In this document: piece after piece, positions 46,816-58,454 of the stretch
How positions within the stretch are numbered: position 1 is the stretch's first letter
Layout: each line of letters starts with the position of its first letter
Assembly: GCF_000327385.1 (NCBI RefSeq)
Contig: NW_008710315.1
Location: 100,793-164,792 of the forward strand
Length of the DNA stretch: 64,000 bases
Source: Lottia gigantea
Taxonomy: Eukaryota > Mollusca > Gastropoda > Lottiidae
Reading direction: 5' to 3'
Notes under the pieces: generated by a model
What the model saw: the letters and a program-made list of their open reading frames with translations, nothing else
Database searches by the model: none
What the model was told of the DNA's origin: nothing
Made by a program: the position numbers and the translations under genes

Positions 46816-47827
46816 ATTAGTCTAATCATTTTAGATTATTAATTGATATTTACGTTCGCACTTAGGGCTTTGGTATATTTTCCATTTGAACGGTTTTCCA
46901 TGTCAACCACTCAAACTTGCATCATCGATATCTCATTTTTCTCGTGATCACATAGGCAGTGCTTAAAACAAATAAACAAATTTAGAATTTCAAGCCGAGA
47001 TCAGGTTGACGTTCGATTCAAAGCATATCATTGAAAACACGTCCGCTTATATGTCTACGACCAGTTTGTATGTGTGCCAGAAGCGCAATTGATGGCAATT
47101 AGTGGAGGATACGATTATGAAGTCGTAGTTGTGCTACAGTTGACTAAAGCCAACGATTGAAATTATTCCGCCATTTGAAAACCCTTGAAAGGTTCTCCAC
47201 CAGGTTACTCCATTACTGAGTTCTGGACGTTCGAAAAAAAATGTAAATACAGACAGAATTATGGAGAGGGAAATAAATGAGAAATTGTTGAAAGCGACAT
47301 ATTCCGCTTCGGTACCATTCTATTGAGGACAGAATTGAAACAGACATGACCTCTTCAGAACTCTCCAATCAAGCGCCACTTCATTGTTCCCACACACCGT
47401 GCGTGATATTCATTCGTATGCAATCCACCATTATACTTTGCTGATGTCGACGTTCGTGGCATCAACATTTCATTCGAACGTCTGCCGCAATATCAATATT
47501 GTGATGATAAACAAATATTATTTCAATACATTGTATTAAAAACAGTAATTACCATACAGAAATAATCATGATGGGAATAATTTTTAAATATCTGAACAAT
47601 TTTTGTCTGGCATTTTTTAGATTATTTCATTAAATTTAGATTAGGCTCGGAAACAGCTTGTCATTGTAATGATCTTGTGTGTAATCTCAAATTCTATATC
47701 TAAAGGGTATTTTCGTGCAATTATTATAAAATCAAGGAGTCAATTCCTTTACATTTTCCTTTATTGAAACTTTCTTATCACAGAAACTGCATCTCTAAAA
47801 CCACTTATGAAAGTCTCGAAAGTTCCC
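46816..47827. other. Nothing recognised
   Basis: Unique-looking intronic sequence. Confidence 0.45.
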
Positions 47828-48768
47828 AGTTAAGAGTTCTCAACATGAGATGCTAGTATTGGATTATCAGTGCTCAAATGAAATGCTAGAATTGAAAGCA
47901 TCGTTAGCAGTTCTCAAAATGAAATGCTTGTATTGGAGATGTCGTTAACAGTTCTCAAAATGAAATACAAGTATTGGAGACATCGCTAACAGTTCTCAAA
48001 ATGAAATACAAGTATTGGAGACATCGCTAACAGTTCTCAAAATGAAATACAAGTATTGGAGGCATCGCTAACAGTTCTCAAAATGAAATACAAGTATTGG
48101 AGACATCGCTAACAGTTCTCAAAATAAAATACAAGTATTGGAGACATCGCTAAATGTTCTCAAAATGAAATACAAGTATTGGAGACATTGCTAACAGTTC
48201 TCAAAATGAAATACAAGTATTGGAGACATCGCTAAAAGTTCTCAAAATGAAATGCAAGTATTGGAGACATCGCTAACAGTTTTCAAAATGAAATACAAGT
48301 ATTAGAGACATCGCTAACAGTTCTCAAAATGAAATACAAGTATTGGAGACATCGCTAGCAGTTCTCAAAATGAAATACAAGTATTGGAGACATCGCTAAA
48401 AGTTCTCAAAATGAAATACAAGTATTGAAGACATCGCTAATAGTTCTCAAAATGAAATGCAAGTATTGGAGACATCGCTAATAGTTCTCAAAATGAAATA
48501 CAAGTATTGGAGACATCGCTAGCAGTTCTCAAAATGAAATACAAGTATTGGAGACATCGCTAAAAGTTCTCAAAATGAAATACAAGTATTGGAGACATCG
48601 CTAACAGTTCTCAAAATGAAATGCAAGTATTGGAGACATCGCTAATAGTTTTCAAAATGAAATACAAGTATTGGAGACATCGCTAACAGTTTTCAAAATG
48701 AAATACAAGTATTGGAGACATCGCTAACAGTTCTCAAAATGAAATACAAGTATTGGGAGCATCGGTAA
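47828..48768. repeat. Minisatellite, 41-bp unit, about 22 copies, with a partial 164-bp higher-order unit
   Basis: Units are AGTTCTCAAAATGAAATACA, then AGTATTGGAGACATCGCTAA and C. The first two or three (47828-47950) are diverged, the rest nearly identical. Marker variants recur four units apart: GCTAGCAG at 48354 and 48518, CTAAAAGTT at about 48395 and 48560, AATGCAAG at about 48455 and 48620. There is no coding potential. Confidence 0.95.
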
Positions 48769-50097
48769 ATTCTCGCAAAACACACGGTATAGCGTTAACC
48801 CAAGACGCAAAACAATAGAGCGTTGAACTCAAATCTATATTGAAAAGCGATAATTGTAATTTGAAAATAAGTATCACATATTACAATACTCATCATGGTT
48901 GAAAGAACTGGATTCGGAAATGGGATTATGGCATACCACAGATGTACCACATGTGTCGTGAACTCATTATGTCGATATATATGTTATTATAACATATTTG
49001 TCATATTTCGATTCAATTTTCATGTTATTTTAATGATTTCTATGTTTGTTCTGATTACGAAATCGATCAGGTTTAAAGGAAGCATTCCGCATAATTGGTT
49101 GAAATTGGAATATATTGTATGTGTTTATATGCTTAAATTCCACTGGTTAGCCCGTATTGTGACACCGGTTTAGACTACCATTCGAAAGACTAGATACTAG
49201 TGGATACTAGTGAGTCATTGCCTAGGGTTTCGGCTTCAAACCCGTATTAGGTTGAAACAGATATTTCAACCCGGCGCCCAACACTCCATTCCCACACTAT
49301 CACTGATACAGATCCGAGGGGCAGACAGGGAAAAAGTTTAATATGGCAATAACCTAGGCTTGGTACGCTACTGGTTGTCAACGTCAATCATGCCCCCAAA
49401 ACAACAGTTGTAAAACATGTGCTATGTCTCTTTCCCGGTCAAAATCAAACCGAAACGCGCGCCTTAAAGCATAATTCCCTGACAGTCCCTCCGTGCTGCA
49501 TCACCGACGTACTGGCACCTGTATCCACCTGTGTGTGCATGGATGTAACACTGGACCACTTGAACGAGCAGAAGTCGGGGAACCACTTCCTAATGAGAAA
49601 AAGGTTAAGCCAATACATATGTTCTAACTAGTAACACAATCCCAAATCGAATGACGCTGTCAAATCTTTCATTTGTGAACAGGCAAGTTATTCCAGGTGG
49701 ATCTAAAGATACAATTAAATATTTTGATTTGTCTGGCCTTGGAAGCTAATTTGACCCGGTGTCTACCGAGAACGAAACGCGCAGTTAATACAATATTGCA
49801 TAAACATTAGCCAATTTATCAATTTCTTAATAATTTTATCTCAAGAGAACTAACTTCTACAACAACTTTTTTCTAAACAAATATATGGGGTAATGTGCCT
49901 TTAACAAGCCGTAGTGATATATTGATTGGACCTGGCTTGTTGTAGAGATCAAACGGTCAGATCAAGAAAAAAAATCATAAAAGTATTAGAAATATGAGAA
50001 ACATTCGATTAAACTTTTACCTTTTGATGTGATTGTAAAAGTCGATGTAAACATTTGATATCAATTTAATCAAGTAATGGAACTAATTAATTTTCTA
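48769..50097. other. Nothing firmly recognised; weak Pol III-like box near 49230
   Basis: GGGTTTCGGCTTCAAACCCG at about 49226 has a B-box flavour on either strand but no A box at tRNA spacing. The frames at 48895-49173 and 49419-49631 lack motifs. Confidence 0.4.
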
Positions 50098-50510
50098 CCC
50101 TCAGAAATGGAATGGAGTTTTACATTCTATTATGCCCATCTAAAATGGTCAATATATCATACATGTATCATGAAATTAAGAATGGAAACGTCATGGTCGC
50201 GTGGAGCTAAAGGGCTGTGTAAATCACCGCATCTTACCTTTCCGCCCCTTAATGGGTTAATGAAGATGGGCATATTATGCAGTGTGCAATCAGGGCAATT
50301 TTACCAACAACGACATTAGCCAATATCTTTGATGGATCTTTTACGTGCATATCATACAGGCTTAGCCATCCATTAGCTCCGACCTTCATCACTGACAGAA
50401 GGACTGGGTTGAAAATTCGTAACGTATTATCTGGACCTATGCCGGGATCGAACCCCCGACCCTCAGGTTTAGAGCAACCATCATACTTACTGTCGGCCAA
50501 TCAAATCATC
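50098..50510 (-). mobile_element. SINE-like family F, longest copy, with Pol III B box
   Basis: On the minus strand a tRNA-like head starts near 50505. GATTGGCCGACAGTAAG is an A-box-like string, and GGTCGGGGGTTCGATCCCGG (complement of about 50446-50465) is a near-perfect B box. The body follows and ends in the family F segment that, on the plus strand, begins AATGGAGTTTTACATTC. It also has GCAGTGTGCAATCAGGGCAA and CTTTTACGTGCATATC. This copy ties the family F fragments to a tRNA-derived SINE. It is diverged and unlikely to be active. Confidence 0.6.
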
Positions 50511-50589
50511 TTTATACGCCGACATGAAAATGTGGACGTATATTGCCAGCACCCCCTGTCCGTCTATCCACATTTCATGTAGACACAAT

Positions 50590-51145
50590 AGAGACTGCAG
50601 CTTTAATTCGATTGTGATGAAACTTGGTATGTATGTATAGATTGACGAGATCTCGGTCAAGTTCGGATTAGGTTTTAATCGGATGAAGGCTTTTGGTAAT
50701 ATTGCATCAAATTTGGCTTGTAGACGGGATAAAGTTTAAATATTTAATTGATTAAAATTGGTATGTTAGTATACATTGATGGGATCTTATTCAAGTTCGA
50801 ATTTGTTGATAATTGATTGAACGATCATGGAGTTATTGCCCATGACATGATAAAACACAACAAATTTGGTTTGTAGAAACGATAGACGTTCCAATTTTGA
50901 ATCGATCGTTATGAAACGTGGTATGCATTTATATATTGATAAGATCCTGGTTAAAAACAAATTTGGTAATAATTGGAAGAACGATTAATATCATAGAGAC
51001 TACAGTGTTTATCCAATTTTGATGAAATTTGAAACTAATCTGTAGTTTGATGAGAACCTGTTTATGTGTAAATTTGATAACTACAAAATAATCATGAAGA
51101 TCTTAAGCCTTTATCATTTCTGCCATCTGCCAGTGGACGTATGTT
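50590..51145. repeat. Degenerate tandem array, about 150-bp unit, 4 copies
   Basis: GATGAAACTTGGTATGTATG, ATTGA.GAGATCT, GGTCAAGTTCGGATT and a GG(T/C)TTGTAGA..GATA block recur near 50616, 50750, 50910 and 51020. It is flanked by GTGGACGTATATTGCCAGC (about 50532) and CCAGTGGACGTATGTTAC (about 51130). I associate sequence of this style with mollusc genomes, from memory and not from a search. Confidence 0.6.
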
Positions 51146-53680
51146 ACATTCTTTGGCAAGCTATCTGAACACAAAGTAATGATATTTCCAATTAATTTTT
51201 TAATTCAGAAAATATTTGTCTCTTGATCAAGTAAGGAAACCTTAAAAAATTTGTATTTCGCTACGCTCAGCACAAGACAATTAAAAATTGATGCATTCTA
51301 CAATTGAAAGCCAACACATCAAAAGCAGATAATGCATATTTATCATTTGCAATTTAGCGCTGATCGATGACCTTGTAAGATGAAATATTAACTGGTGTTT
51401 TCATCATGCTTTGCTTAAAAACGACAAAATACCCAATTTTATGCATGAAGAGATGTAATTTTATAACAAGAAAAAATCTGCTTCACTCAAAGAAATGACA
51501 CATTTTTTCTTCTGTGTAAACATTTTTCCCATTTTATTTTCAATGAAACCTATTTGTCCTTTAATGATATTTTAATATCGATAAAACTTGACTTTGATAG
51601 CAGTTAAGGTTAAAATTAGTTGACAGAAAAGACTTTTACCAGCTTAAATCGGCTTATTACTTTCATTCTTATTATAGTCTTAATGGCTTAGTCTACCGTA
51701 TGTACTTCACTAAAATGCTCATGGCGTCTCATTTTCTTGAAGCTCGGTCCAAGATTGACGTCATATAATCTTCATGTCAATAACGTTATCTCTTAGCCTC
51801 TGTATTCCACTTTCATTGAGTTAATTTTCATGAAAGGTGCAAATCCATTGAAAGAAGATGACGAGCCATTACGGCTAATACTGAATTGTCCTCGTTGAAC
51901 TTGCTGGATGAAGTCATAACAACAATTACTGTAGACTCAAATGTAGATGAATTTAGGCTATTGCGGATAGGTTTTTTCGTTGCGCATTAAATGGCCGTCT
52001 TTGGCTGTTAAACAGTATAGTTATTGTACGGACATTCGAACAGCTTCGGTCGCCGACTCCAGTGTTGACTTAAATCTCACGTGTGCTTCCACGACAAACC
52101 AGTTTGATATTTTTCGCAGATGTTTTATCGTCTGCGAGACAGAGCGTCATCAACTATTCAGATTCATTTTCCTTTCAATTGTATGATCCGCACGTGATTA
52201 TCGACATTGTCTCCTCGTGTGTCAGCAGCCGGTCGGCGAATCTTTTAAAAAATTTCTTGCCGACCAAGACCGTTCAGGTGCAAGCACCAGTAATAACATA
52301 AGCGCATTATGAAGGCCATTACGTCTAAAACGCAATCTTGCTGAACTTTAGATAAAATTGCCAGATCACCGACGGTAATGCACAAACGTAAATTAATCAG
52401 GATATTATTATAAAACACACGAAGGCCATGTCATTAGGTGAAGGCACATCAGAATAAATATGTACAAGACATAATTAGTGTTTTTTCTGTGTACACTATG
52501 GCATTGAATTCTCTCGCACACGCTTTTTAAACATAAGAGAGATTATACCGCCGTCCTTTTGCTTTGATCGTGTAGTTTTGTTATTGTTCATTCGAAAAGG
52601 GGAATATTTTATGCTTGCTTATGCCTATACTGGGTATACCAAACTATAATCTCCACGATCTTCAGGAAAACCTTTGACTCAATTGCTTCCAATAGCATCT
52701 TTTCCATTAGCTTCAATAACAGTAAAGATGGCGTAAACCTAATTTCAATTTGCCTTACATTGTTCATTAAACCAAAAATCGCTCTTACATTTACTTTGAT
52801 TCTATCAAGGAACTTTGTCGATCGCTCTCAGATCCCAAGGTTTTCTCGGCTAATTGGCGACTGAAGCCATTTCAGATCGATACACCGACATGTGCTCGAG
52901 GCCATAACTCGGATATTCCGATATCAACTTATCTCTAGCTTGTCAACTTACCAGCCAAATCGGATCAGCAGATATTATTTAGGAATTAGCTTGAAACGAG
53001 CTTGGCTGTTCGGGAGGTTCATTTAAAATTGATTGAAATATAGCGTCAAACTGTTCCACATTTTGCTGAGCTTATGCTAATGAGGTTGAGTTTCATTCTG
53101 ATCTCAGACAACTTGCATTGTGCTGAATAAGGTTCTCTAGCTATAAGCTACCATGATAAAGTTTTAGGGGTGTGACCTTTAGACTACTCCCGGTACAAAT
53201 ACAAATGGAAAGTAGATATTGAATCAAAGGCATTCTGTTATGTCGTCGACTCTTTTTTCACAAACAAGCCAGGAAACGTTTACCTCTATGCAAATTTTAA
53301 TGGGCGTGGTCATAATAAGCTCGGTTTGGGTAGCGCTCGATTGGAGGGTTCTGAAGAGGTTCCGTCTGTGACAATTCTTTCCTCAATCGAACAGTACTAC
53401 GGAAGCAGAATATGTCACATTCAACATTTCCCCAAATATTTCCTTCTCCGGCACACCTGGAACGCGTTGTGAACTCTGTTTCAACTTGTTTCATTGAACG
53501 TCCAGTTGATTCCATGAATCTTGATCGCGCAGAACTCAACAATCGACCAACCTTTTGGACAGTGTTTTTGTTAGTAGGTGAACCATATGGAGAAACGTTG
53601 TAACACGTATTGAGTTTATAGTTTGTAAATTTTATAGACTGTGTGTTCAGAAAACAGAAAATCATTCTCCTACATTTGAG
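51146..53680. other. Nothing recognised
   Basis: The longest element-free stretch in the window. The minus-strand frame at 53297-53665 (122 codons) is Arg/Ser-rich without a motif or splice support. Confidence 0.45.
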
Positions 53681-53940
53681 TTCAATGGCTACCCAATGCT
53701 ATCGTATCACAACCCACTAGTGGCACACAATAGTTCGTATGAACGACTTAGCGAGTAATTTGCACACCATTGTGTTTTATTTAAAAACACAAAATTGTTG
53801 TCATTTCATTAGCTGCTACTAATGTGTCGCCAATATGTTGTTTGGTTCGGATCGTTAGTATGGTTGGGTTATTTTTGTCTTATCTTGGAGCTCAATGGCT
53901 ACCCAATGCTATCGTATCACTAGTTCTTATGAACGACTTT
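53681..53940. repeat. 55-70-bp direct repeats bracketing a family A insertion
   Basis: TCAATGGCTACCCAATGCTA, TCGTATCAC and AGTTC.TATGAACGACTT occur at 53681-53752 and again at 53889-53940. Family A copy 4 lies between them. A weaker relative (TATGAACAACTGACC, TTGGAGACCAC) lies at about 61748. Confidence 0.7.
53795..53870 (-). repeat. Dispersed repeat family A, copy 4 (minus)
   Basis: CATTAGCTGCTACTAATGTG, TCGCCAATATGTTG, TTTGGTTCGGATCGTTAGTA. This is the reverse complement of the 5' half of copies 1-3. The tail segment is absent. Confidence 0.65.
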
Positions 53941-54299
53941 GTGGTATATGGAGACCAATACAGTCTGAAACTAGATTTTAATAGCAACATGGATAATTTG
54001 TTGGTCTAATGATAGCTTTAGATTTATCAAAAACACCTGCTACTTCCCTATATTTACATTTCTATCTTACTATTTGGAATTGGATGCTCGGGAATTTCCG
54101 ATGACATCTTAGATCATGAAAAATACATTTCTTGATCTTTCAAAACGATTCTGGAAACCAAATTTCCACAAAATTACGCCATTTTCAATTATTCATTGTA
54201 GAAAATATATCGTATTTCCTTAAAAGGATTTTAGTTTTTAAACAAGAAAATGTTTTTGTTGATATCACTAATCGCTAAGGACCTTGTGTGATACAATTA

Positions 54300-54437
54300 C
54301 AAGTATAATTTGCAATTAGAGACGTCATCTAACACTCAAATTTAGTCGAATTGCAGGAACCACAGACGTCCGATTGAAAATTAGAATGGTGCAAATTGAT
54401 GCTATCAGTGTCCCCGATACACATAAAAATAGAAAAA
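54300..54437 (-). mobile_element. MITE-like family J, copy 2 (minus, partial)
   Basis: GCAGGAACCACAGACGTCCG, ATTGAAAATTAGAATGGTGC, AAATTGATGCTATCAGTGTC and CCCGATACACATAAAAA. This reads as the reverse of 45236-45372. Confidence 0.65.
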
Positions 54438-55095
54438 AATACAATCCCAGCGATATACAGGAGTCTGAAAGTTGTACACAATGTTTTTTTTAAGTTTTGT
54501 TTTAATAGTTCACGACGTGTTTAGATTAATGGCGCATATTTAATTATATGAAGCAACATTTTGAATTTCGACAATGTTGTGGATAGTCTTTTTATTCGAC
54601 ATTTATCTTGAATTTTCTGACAATAGACATAAAGTTCGATCGCTTGACAAAACTAATCTAATTCTGAATGATTTATCTTATAAAAATGCATGTCAATTGT
54701 AACACTGATACCTGAACAAAAACAACGTATTAGATAGAGATTTTAAATCAAGCTTATCTTTCTTTTGAATGATGTATACATGCATATGGCTTATCTCACG
54801 CGCTATAAGTTGTTTTTGTAAAGAAAATAACATGAAATAGTTTCCGCATTTCTCTTCGACATTACAATAATCACGGACAACGTCATAGAGTGTACAATGA
54901 GGGAAGTACACTTGGTCTCGGTTTGTCAAAGTGGATTGCTCGCTCGTTTTCCCTTCCCTTAGATTTAAATCCTAGTATGTATGTTCTAGGGTTTTGGTTT
55001 CCTATCCCAGATAATAACTAAAAAAGAGGTATATACTTTTCGAAGGCTGTATTGCTATCTTTGTCGACTGTGCAATAATTCTAAGTTTTCTTCCG
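54438..55095. other. Nothing recognised
   Basis: Intronic sequence without supported features. Confidence 0.4.
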
Positions 55096-55300
55096 AACTC
55101 ATGAACCCTCAAGTAACCCGTCTCTTCGTTTTTCTTTATCCCGGTCGAGAAGTGCTATTAGGGGCTGAGAACCGACTGTGGGCCGACTCTCGAAAGCACT
55201 AACACAGACAGGATTTTTCTTACCTAAGGGAGGAATTGAACCGACAGTACCTAAGACGAAAATCAAACTCACTTCCGACTGAACTATTTCAGTGCCAAAA
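55096..55300 (-). mobile_element. tRNA-derived SINE (minus strand)
   Basis: On the minus strand TAGTTCAGTCGG (complement of 55275-55286) is a good A box. GGTTCAATTCC (complement of 55232-55242) is a good B box. The 44-bp start-to-start spacing is that of a true tRNA. A body downstream extends toward 55096. No clean cloverleaf stem pairing was confirmed, so a SINE head is preferred over a tRNA gene. Confidence 0.65.
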
Positions 55301-55792
55301 ATCGACCGTGCTTCAAGCACAGGTTAGACTGGCCAGGAGTCCAAAAGGTTAGTCAACAAGGTTCAAGACAAGACTGACAAAGAGCATGTCTCACCTATGC
55401 CAACGAGTTCAGCAATATAGTTATCCATGAGTAACAGAAAAACAACTTTCTTAACCTTTCTGATTATCTGTACAGATGAATAAGACGGTTTTCAGCTAAA
55501 TTAGTAATACCAGAATGTCAGGCTGCCCTAATCTATTTAATGCCCAATTCCATTACTAAAATTGCTTGCGATATTTGCTTATTCTGGAAAGACGTTCGGA
55601 AATCATTACCTTTTTGTGAATTGATTTACATGGGTTTAATGGAATCGGAACATTTTGATAGCAGAGAAAACAAATAATTGAAAATTGGAGTTTAAATGAC
55701 ACTTTGTTCATTTTACTAAAACGTTTCGATCAGCGTTCTAAGTGGCAAACTGTGTTGGTCTAATGATCTCTTGAGGTATTAGATTCGCTCAG

Positions 55793-55915
55793 CAGTGGCT
55801 GAACTAGATGAGTTTCCCCTGGGATGTTTTTTTAACATATGCTCTCCTGCAGTTTTTCTGGTGGTGGATACCTGTGGACTTGGTTCAACTAGTCCTTGTG
55901 GTAGTTGGACCACTG
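55793..55915 (+). mobile_element. hAT-like MITE, family D, copy 3
   Basis: CAGTGGCTGAACTAGATGAG at the left and GTAGTTGGACCACTG at the right are inverted. The interior has ATATGCTCTCCTGCAG and GGTTCAACTAGTCCTTGTGG. Flanking 8-mers TCGCTCAG and CCCCTCGG agree at five positions. Confidence 0.8.
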
Positions 55916-57765
55916 CCCCTCGGTAGGAGATGAAAGCGTGAGAGGCTGACATGGAAAGCGTCGTTTAGTGATAATCAAACGCATTTCACCCATAACAGTA
56001 TTCTTATTTACTTTACGTTTAATATTTTTCAAAAAAAATAAAACCCCAAAAAACATTTTTGATTCATAACGGCCATTTTTACTCGCATATCTAACAAGGC
56101 AAAAACGGCGTTTAGAAGTATATGCAATCTAGATCAACTTGTCCATTAGTAGAACCAAGTTACAAAACAAGTCTACATTTTTTTTTTTGTCCCAAGTCAA
56201 ATCGATCCACTGAAATCACTCCAATTGACAAGAGACATTTGAAAATAAAGAGATTTTCTTTTTAAACTCGTTATCAATAAAAAAAGAATACTATATTGTG
56301 GACACATCTATTGAATTTCGTTATACTTAAATGGTAAAATCAATGAAGCATTGGCTTAATGTAGTCTAGGAAATGATTGGGAACCTACGCATACCTTTCA
56401 TACAATGAAGCTCTGACCTTTATCTTGAGAAATATTTCCCAGTTATTGGTAATGAAGCTGTTCACGCACGAACTCTTCACGAAAAGCCTATTTCTTTTAT
56501 AATTACGTAGCTTTCAGTTTTCAAACTAAGATAAGTTCCCCCGGGAGGAGATCTCGGCCTTGGCATATTTTGACTTCGATTAAACAGAATGAAATTGAAT
56601 TTAAAAGCTTACGGAAAATCCACAATGCACTGTGTGTAATGGATAGATAGTTTCCAAATTAAATTCCACCATTTTAAGCTTTTTGACGATGTTATGTCGA
56701 TTCTTAACCCTTGATTGAGACGAACCCAATCTCCTAAAATCAAAATCGCAATATTTAACCTGCCCGACTCGAATCGAATGCAAATGCTTTTTAATTTCGC
56801 TCATATTCTTGATAACATTCAAGATTTTCAATCCGTTTCCTTTGTCAGCGATGCAGGCATATTTGATGGAATTATGCGATGTTTGTACATTTCTAGTACT
56901 TTACTTCTGAAGACTATTTACATATATTCAAGACTAAAATCGACCCCCGAAGATGCCGAATATGTCACTCAAACTCTGCACACAAAGCAATGGGCCAAAA
57001 CCGATTTCTTGGCAAAATTTCCACCATTGAACCCTTCATATCGTTAGCTGCCGTTATCGGCTTAATGAAGTTCAGAAAAGTCGAACGTAAAACTAACTGA
57101 TATAAATATGATCATAAAATTTAATTTCCAATAACGGAATGTTAAATGTGTTTCAGCAATATTCTCGAGAATATTTCCGTTATGGCCGGAACCAATCTTC
57201 GACTGAGTATAAACATCATTTTGTAAAAACCCGATCTACACGAATGGTCTCATATTATTGCAATCGGCGCCGCTAGCTTATGTATAAATTCACTTCCGCT
57301 AATTATGAGGCATTGATACGAGTTCGTTAATTTCGATAAACGCATTTAAAGATAAATGTCAACTCCTAAAATTCTTTTTAGTATCAATGTTGTATTAAAA
57401 GGCTTTTTTCGTATAAGCTTTGCTTTGCTGTCTGAATAACCTCAATTACAACCTTAACTCCTAAAAAGTAGCATCCGGTTCTTCTATAATTCAAAAAATT
57501 GTCGTCAATTCCGCGACCCATTAGTGTTAATTAAATTTAAAGGTGAAATTTGTCGGAAATTTCATGGGAGGGGTAGGGGGATATTAGCTGACTGTTCATT
57601 GGAAGGTTATGCTAAAAAAGATGACCGTTTATACAAGTTTGACTGTGTACGAGAAATGTTTTCGTCGGCGGTTTGAGCACTGTTTATGTGACGTGCACGT
57701 CAGCACTTTATAACTACGTATTCAATAGAATTATTTTTAATTTTGCGTCTCTTTTGTCTTTTCAG
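55916..57765. other. Intron sequence before exon 2; acceptor at 57765
   Basis: Apart from a family F scrap at about 57072, nothing is recognised up to the pyrimidine tract TTGCGTCTCTTTTGTC and TTTTCAG at 57765. The + frame at 56715-57047 (110 codons) has no splice or motif support. Confidence 0.5.
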
Positions 57766-57974
57766 AAATCAGCTCAGGAGTCACCACACCGGCATCCATT
57801 CCAGGACTTCGGGAATTCACATTCAACTTTCCAAGTGAAAAAATCGTCCAGCCCATAATGAGTGTTGATGGCCTGCCGTCGACGCCACCACCGGCGTACA
57901 CATCTAGACGTAGAGCGTCAATGCATGATGCAATAGATCTCACCAAAATTGATGCTAGACTCTATGAGAAAAAG
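57766..57974 (+). CDS. Exon 2 of the synaptotagmin-like membrane protein (residues 134-203)
   Basis: 209 nt, entered in phase 1: the G of the first exon plus AA gives Glu134. It is open throughout and left in phase 0 at AAAAAG|GTAAGA. The peptide continues the cytoplasmic linker. It starts EISSGVTTPASIPG, then FNFPSEKIVQPIM, a PPAY sequence of the PPxY type that WW domains bind, an RRRAS basophilic-kinase type site, and ends AIDLTKIDARLYEKK. An ...ELYK-type motif in this position, just before the first C2 domain, is seen in several synaptotagmins. This is the main family hint. The GT/AG signals, phase agreement and low-complexity-linker style support a real exon. C2 domains would follow downstream. 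Confidence 0.7.
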
Positions 57975-58454
57975 GTAAGACTGTCATTTTCGTGTTGAAG
58001 TATTTCGAGCTTCCAAGAAGATAGTCAAGAAGAAATCGTGAAAGGGACAGATGGACGATCCCAACTTTTTGTGTACATCGAAAAAACTTGTATCTATTTC
58101 ATATACTTAAAATGACCCTTACCATGTCTGAAACCTGGGTCAAACACACCAGATTCGACATTAATATGATCAGTTCAGTTAACTAAAAGTGTGTCAGGAA
58201 GACAAAAGGTTTTGAAATCTGCCGTTGGGCAAAATTGCTCCCGTGTAATTTTTCAACCAAAATGCTCAAAGGTATTGAATAAATGCCTCCGATGTCGATA
58301 GCGAATCAAAGTTTGTACACCCTTCAGAAACTCTTGATGCCAGTGTGCGACTTCGTTTGTCAACTTGGCATCGCTTTTAGAGTCATTGGATTTGAATATG
58401 AGTATTTGGATATTCATTAAGTTAATCCTTACCATTGTTTGTGAAATAAGCATC

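Larger units (their letters stand above)
33325..57765 (+). other. 24.4-kb intron 1 of the synaptotagmin-like gene (phase 1)
   Basis: Bounded by GTAAGA at 33325 and a TTTTGTCTTTTCAG acceptor at 57765. The phase is consistent on both sides (one base plus two). It holds many of the arrays and dispersed elements listed separately. Undetected small exons inside it cannot be excluded. Confidence 0.6.

Noticed and set aside
49195-49290. tRNA or SINE head near GGCTTCAAACCC
   Set aside because: A B-box-like string only; no A box at suitable spacing on either strand.
53297-53665. 122-codon minus-strand frame as a gene
   Set aside because: No recognisable domain, no splice signals around it, and opposite-strand openness in the same stretch.
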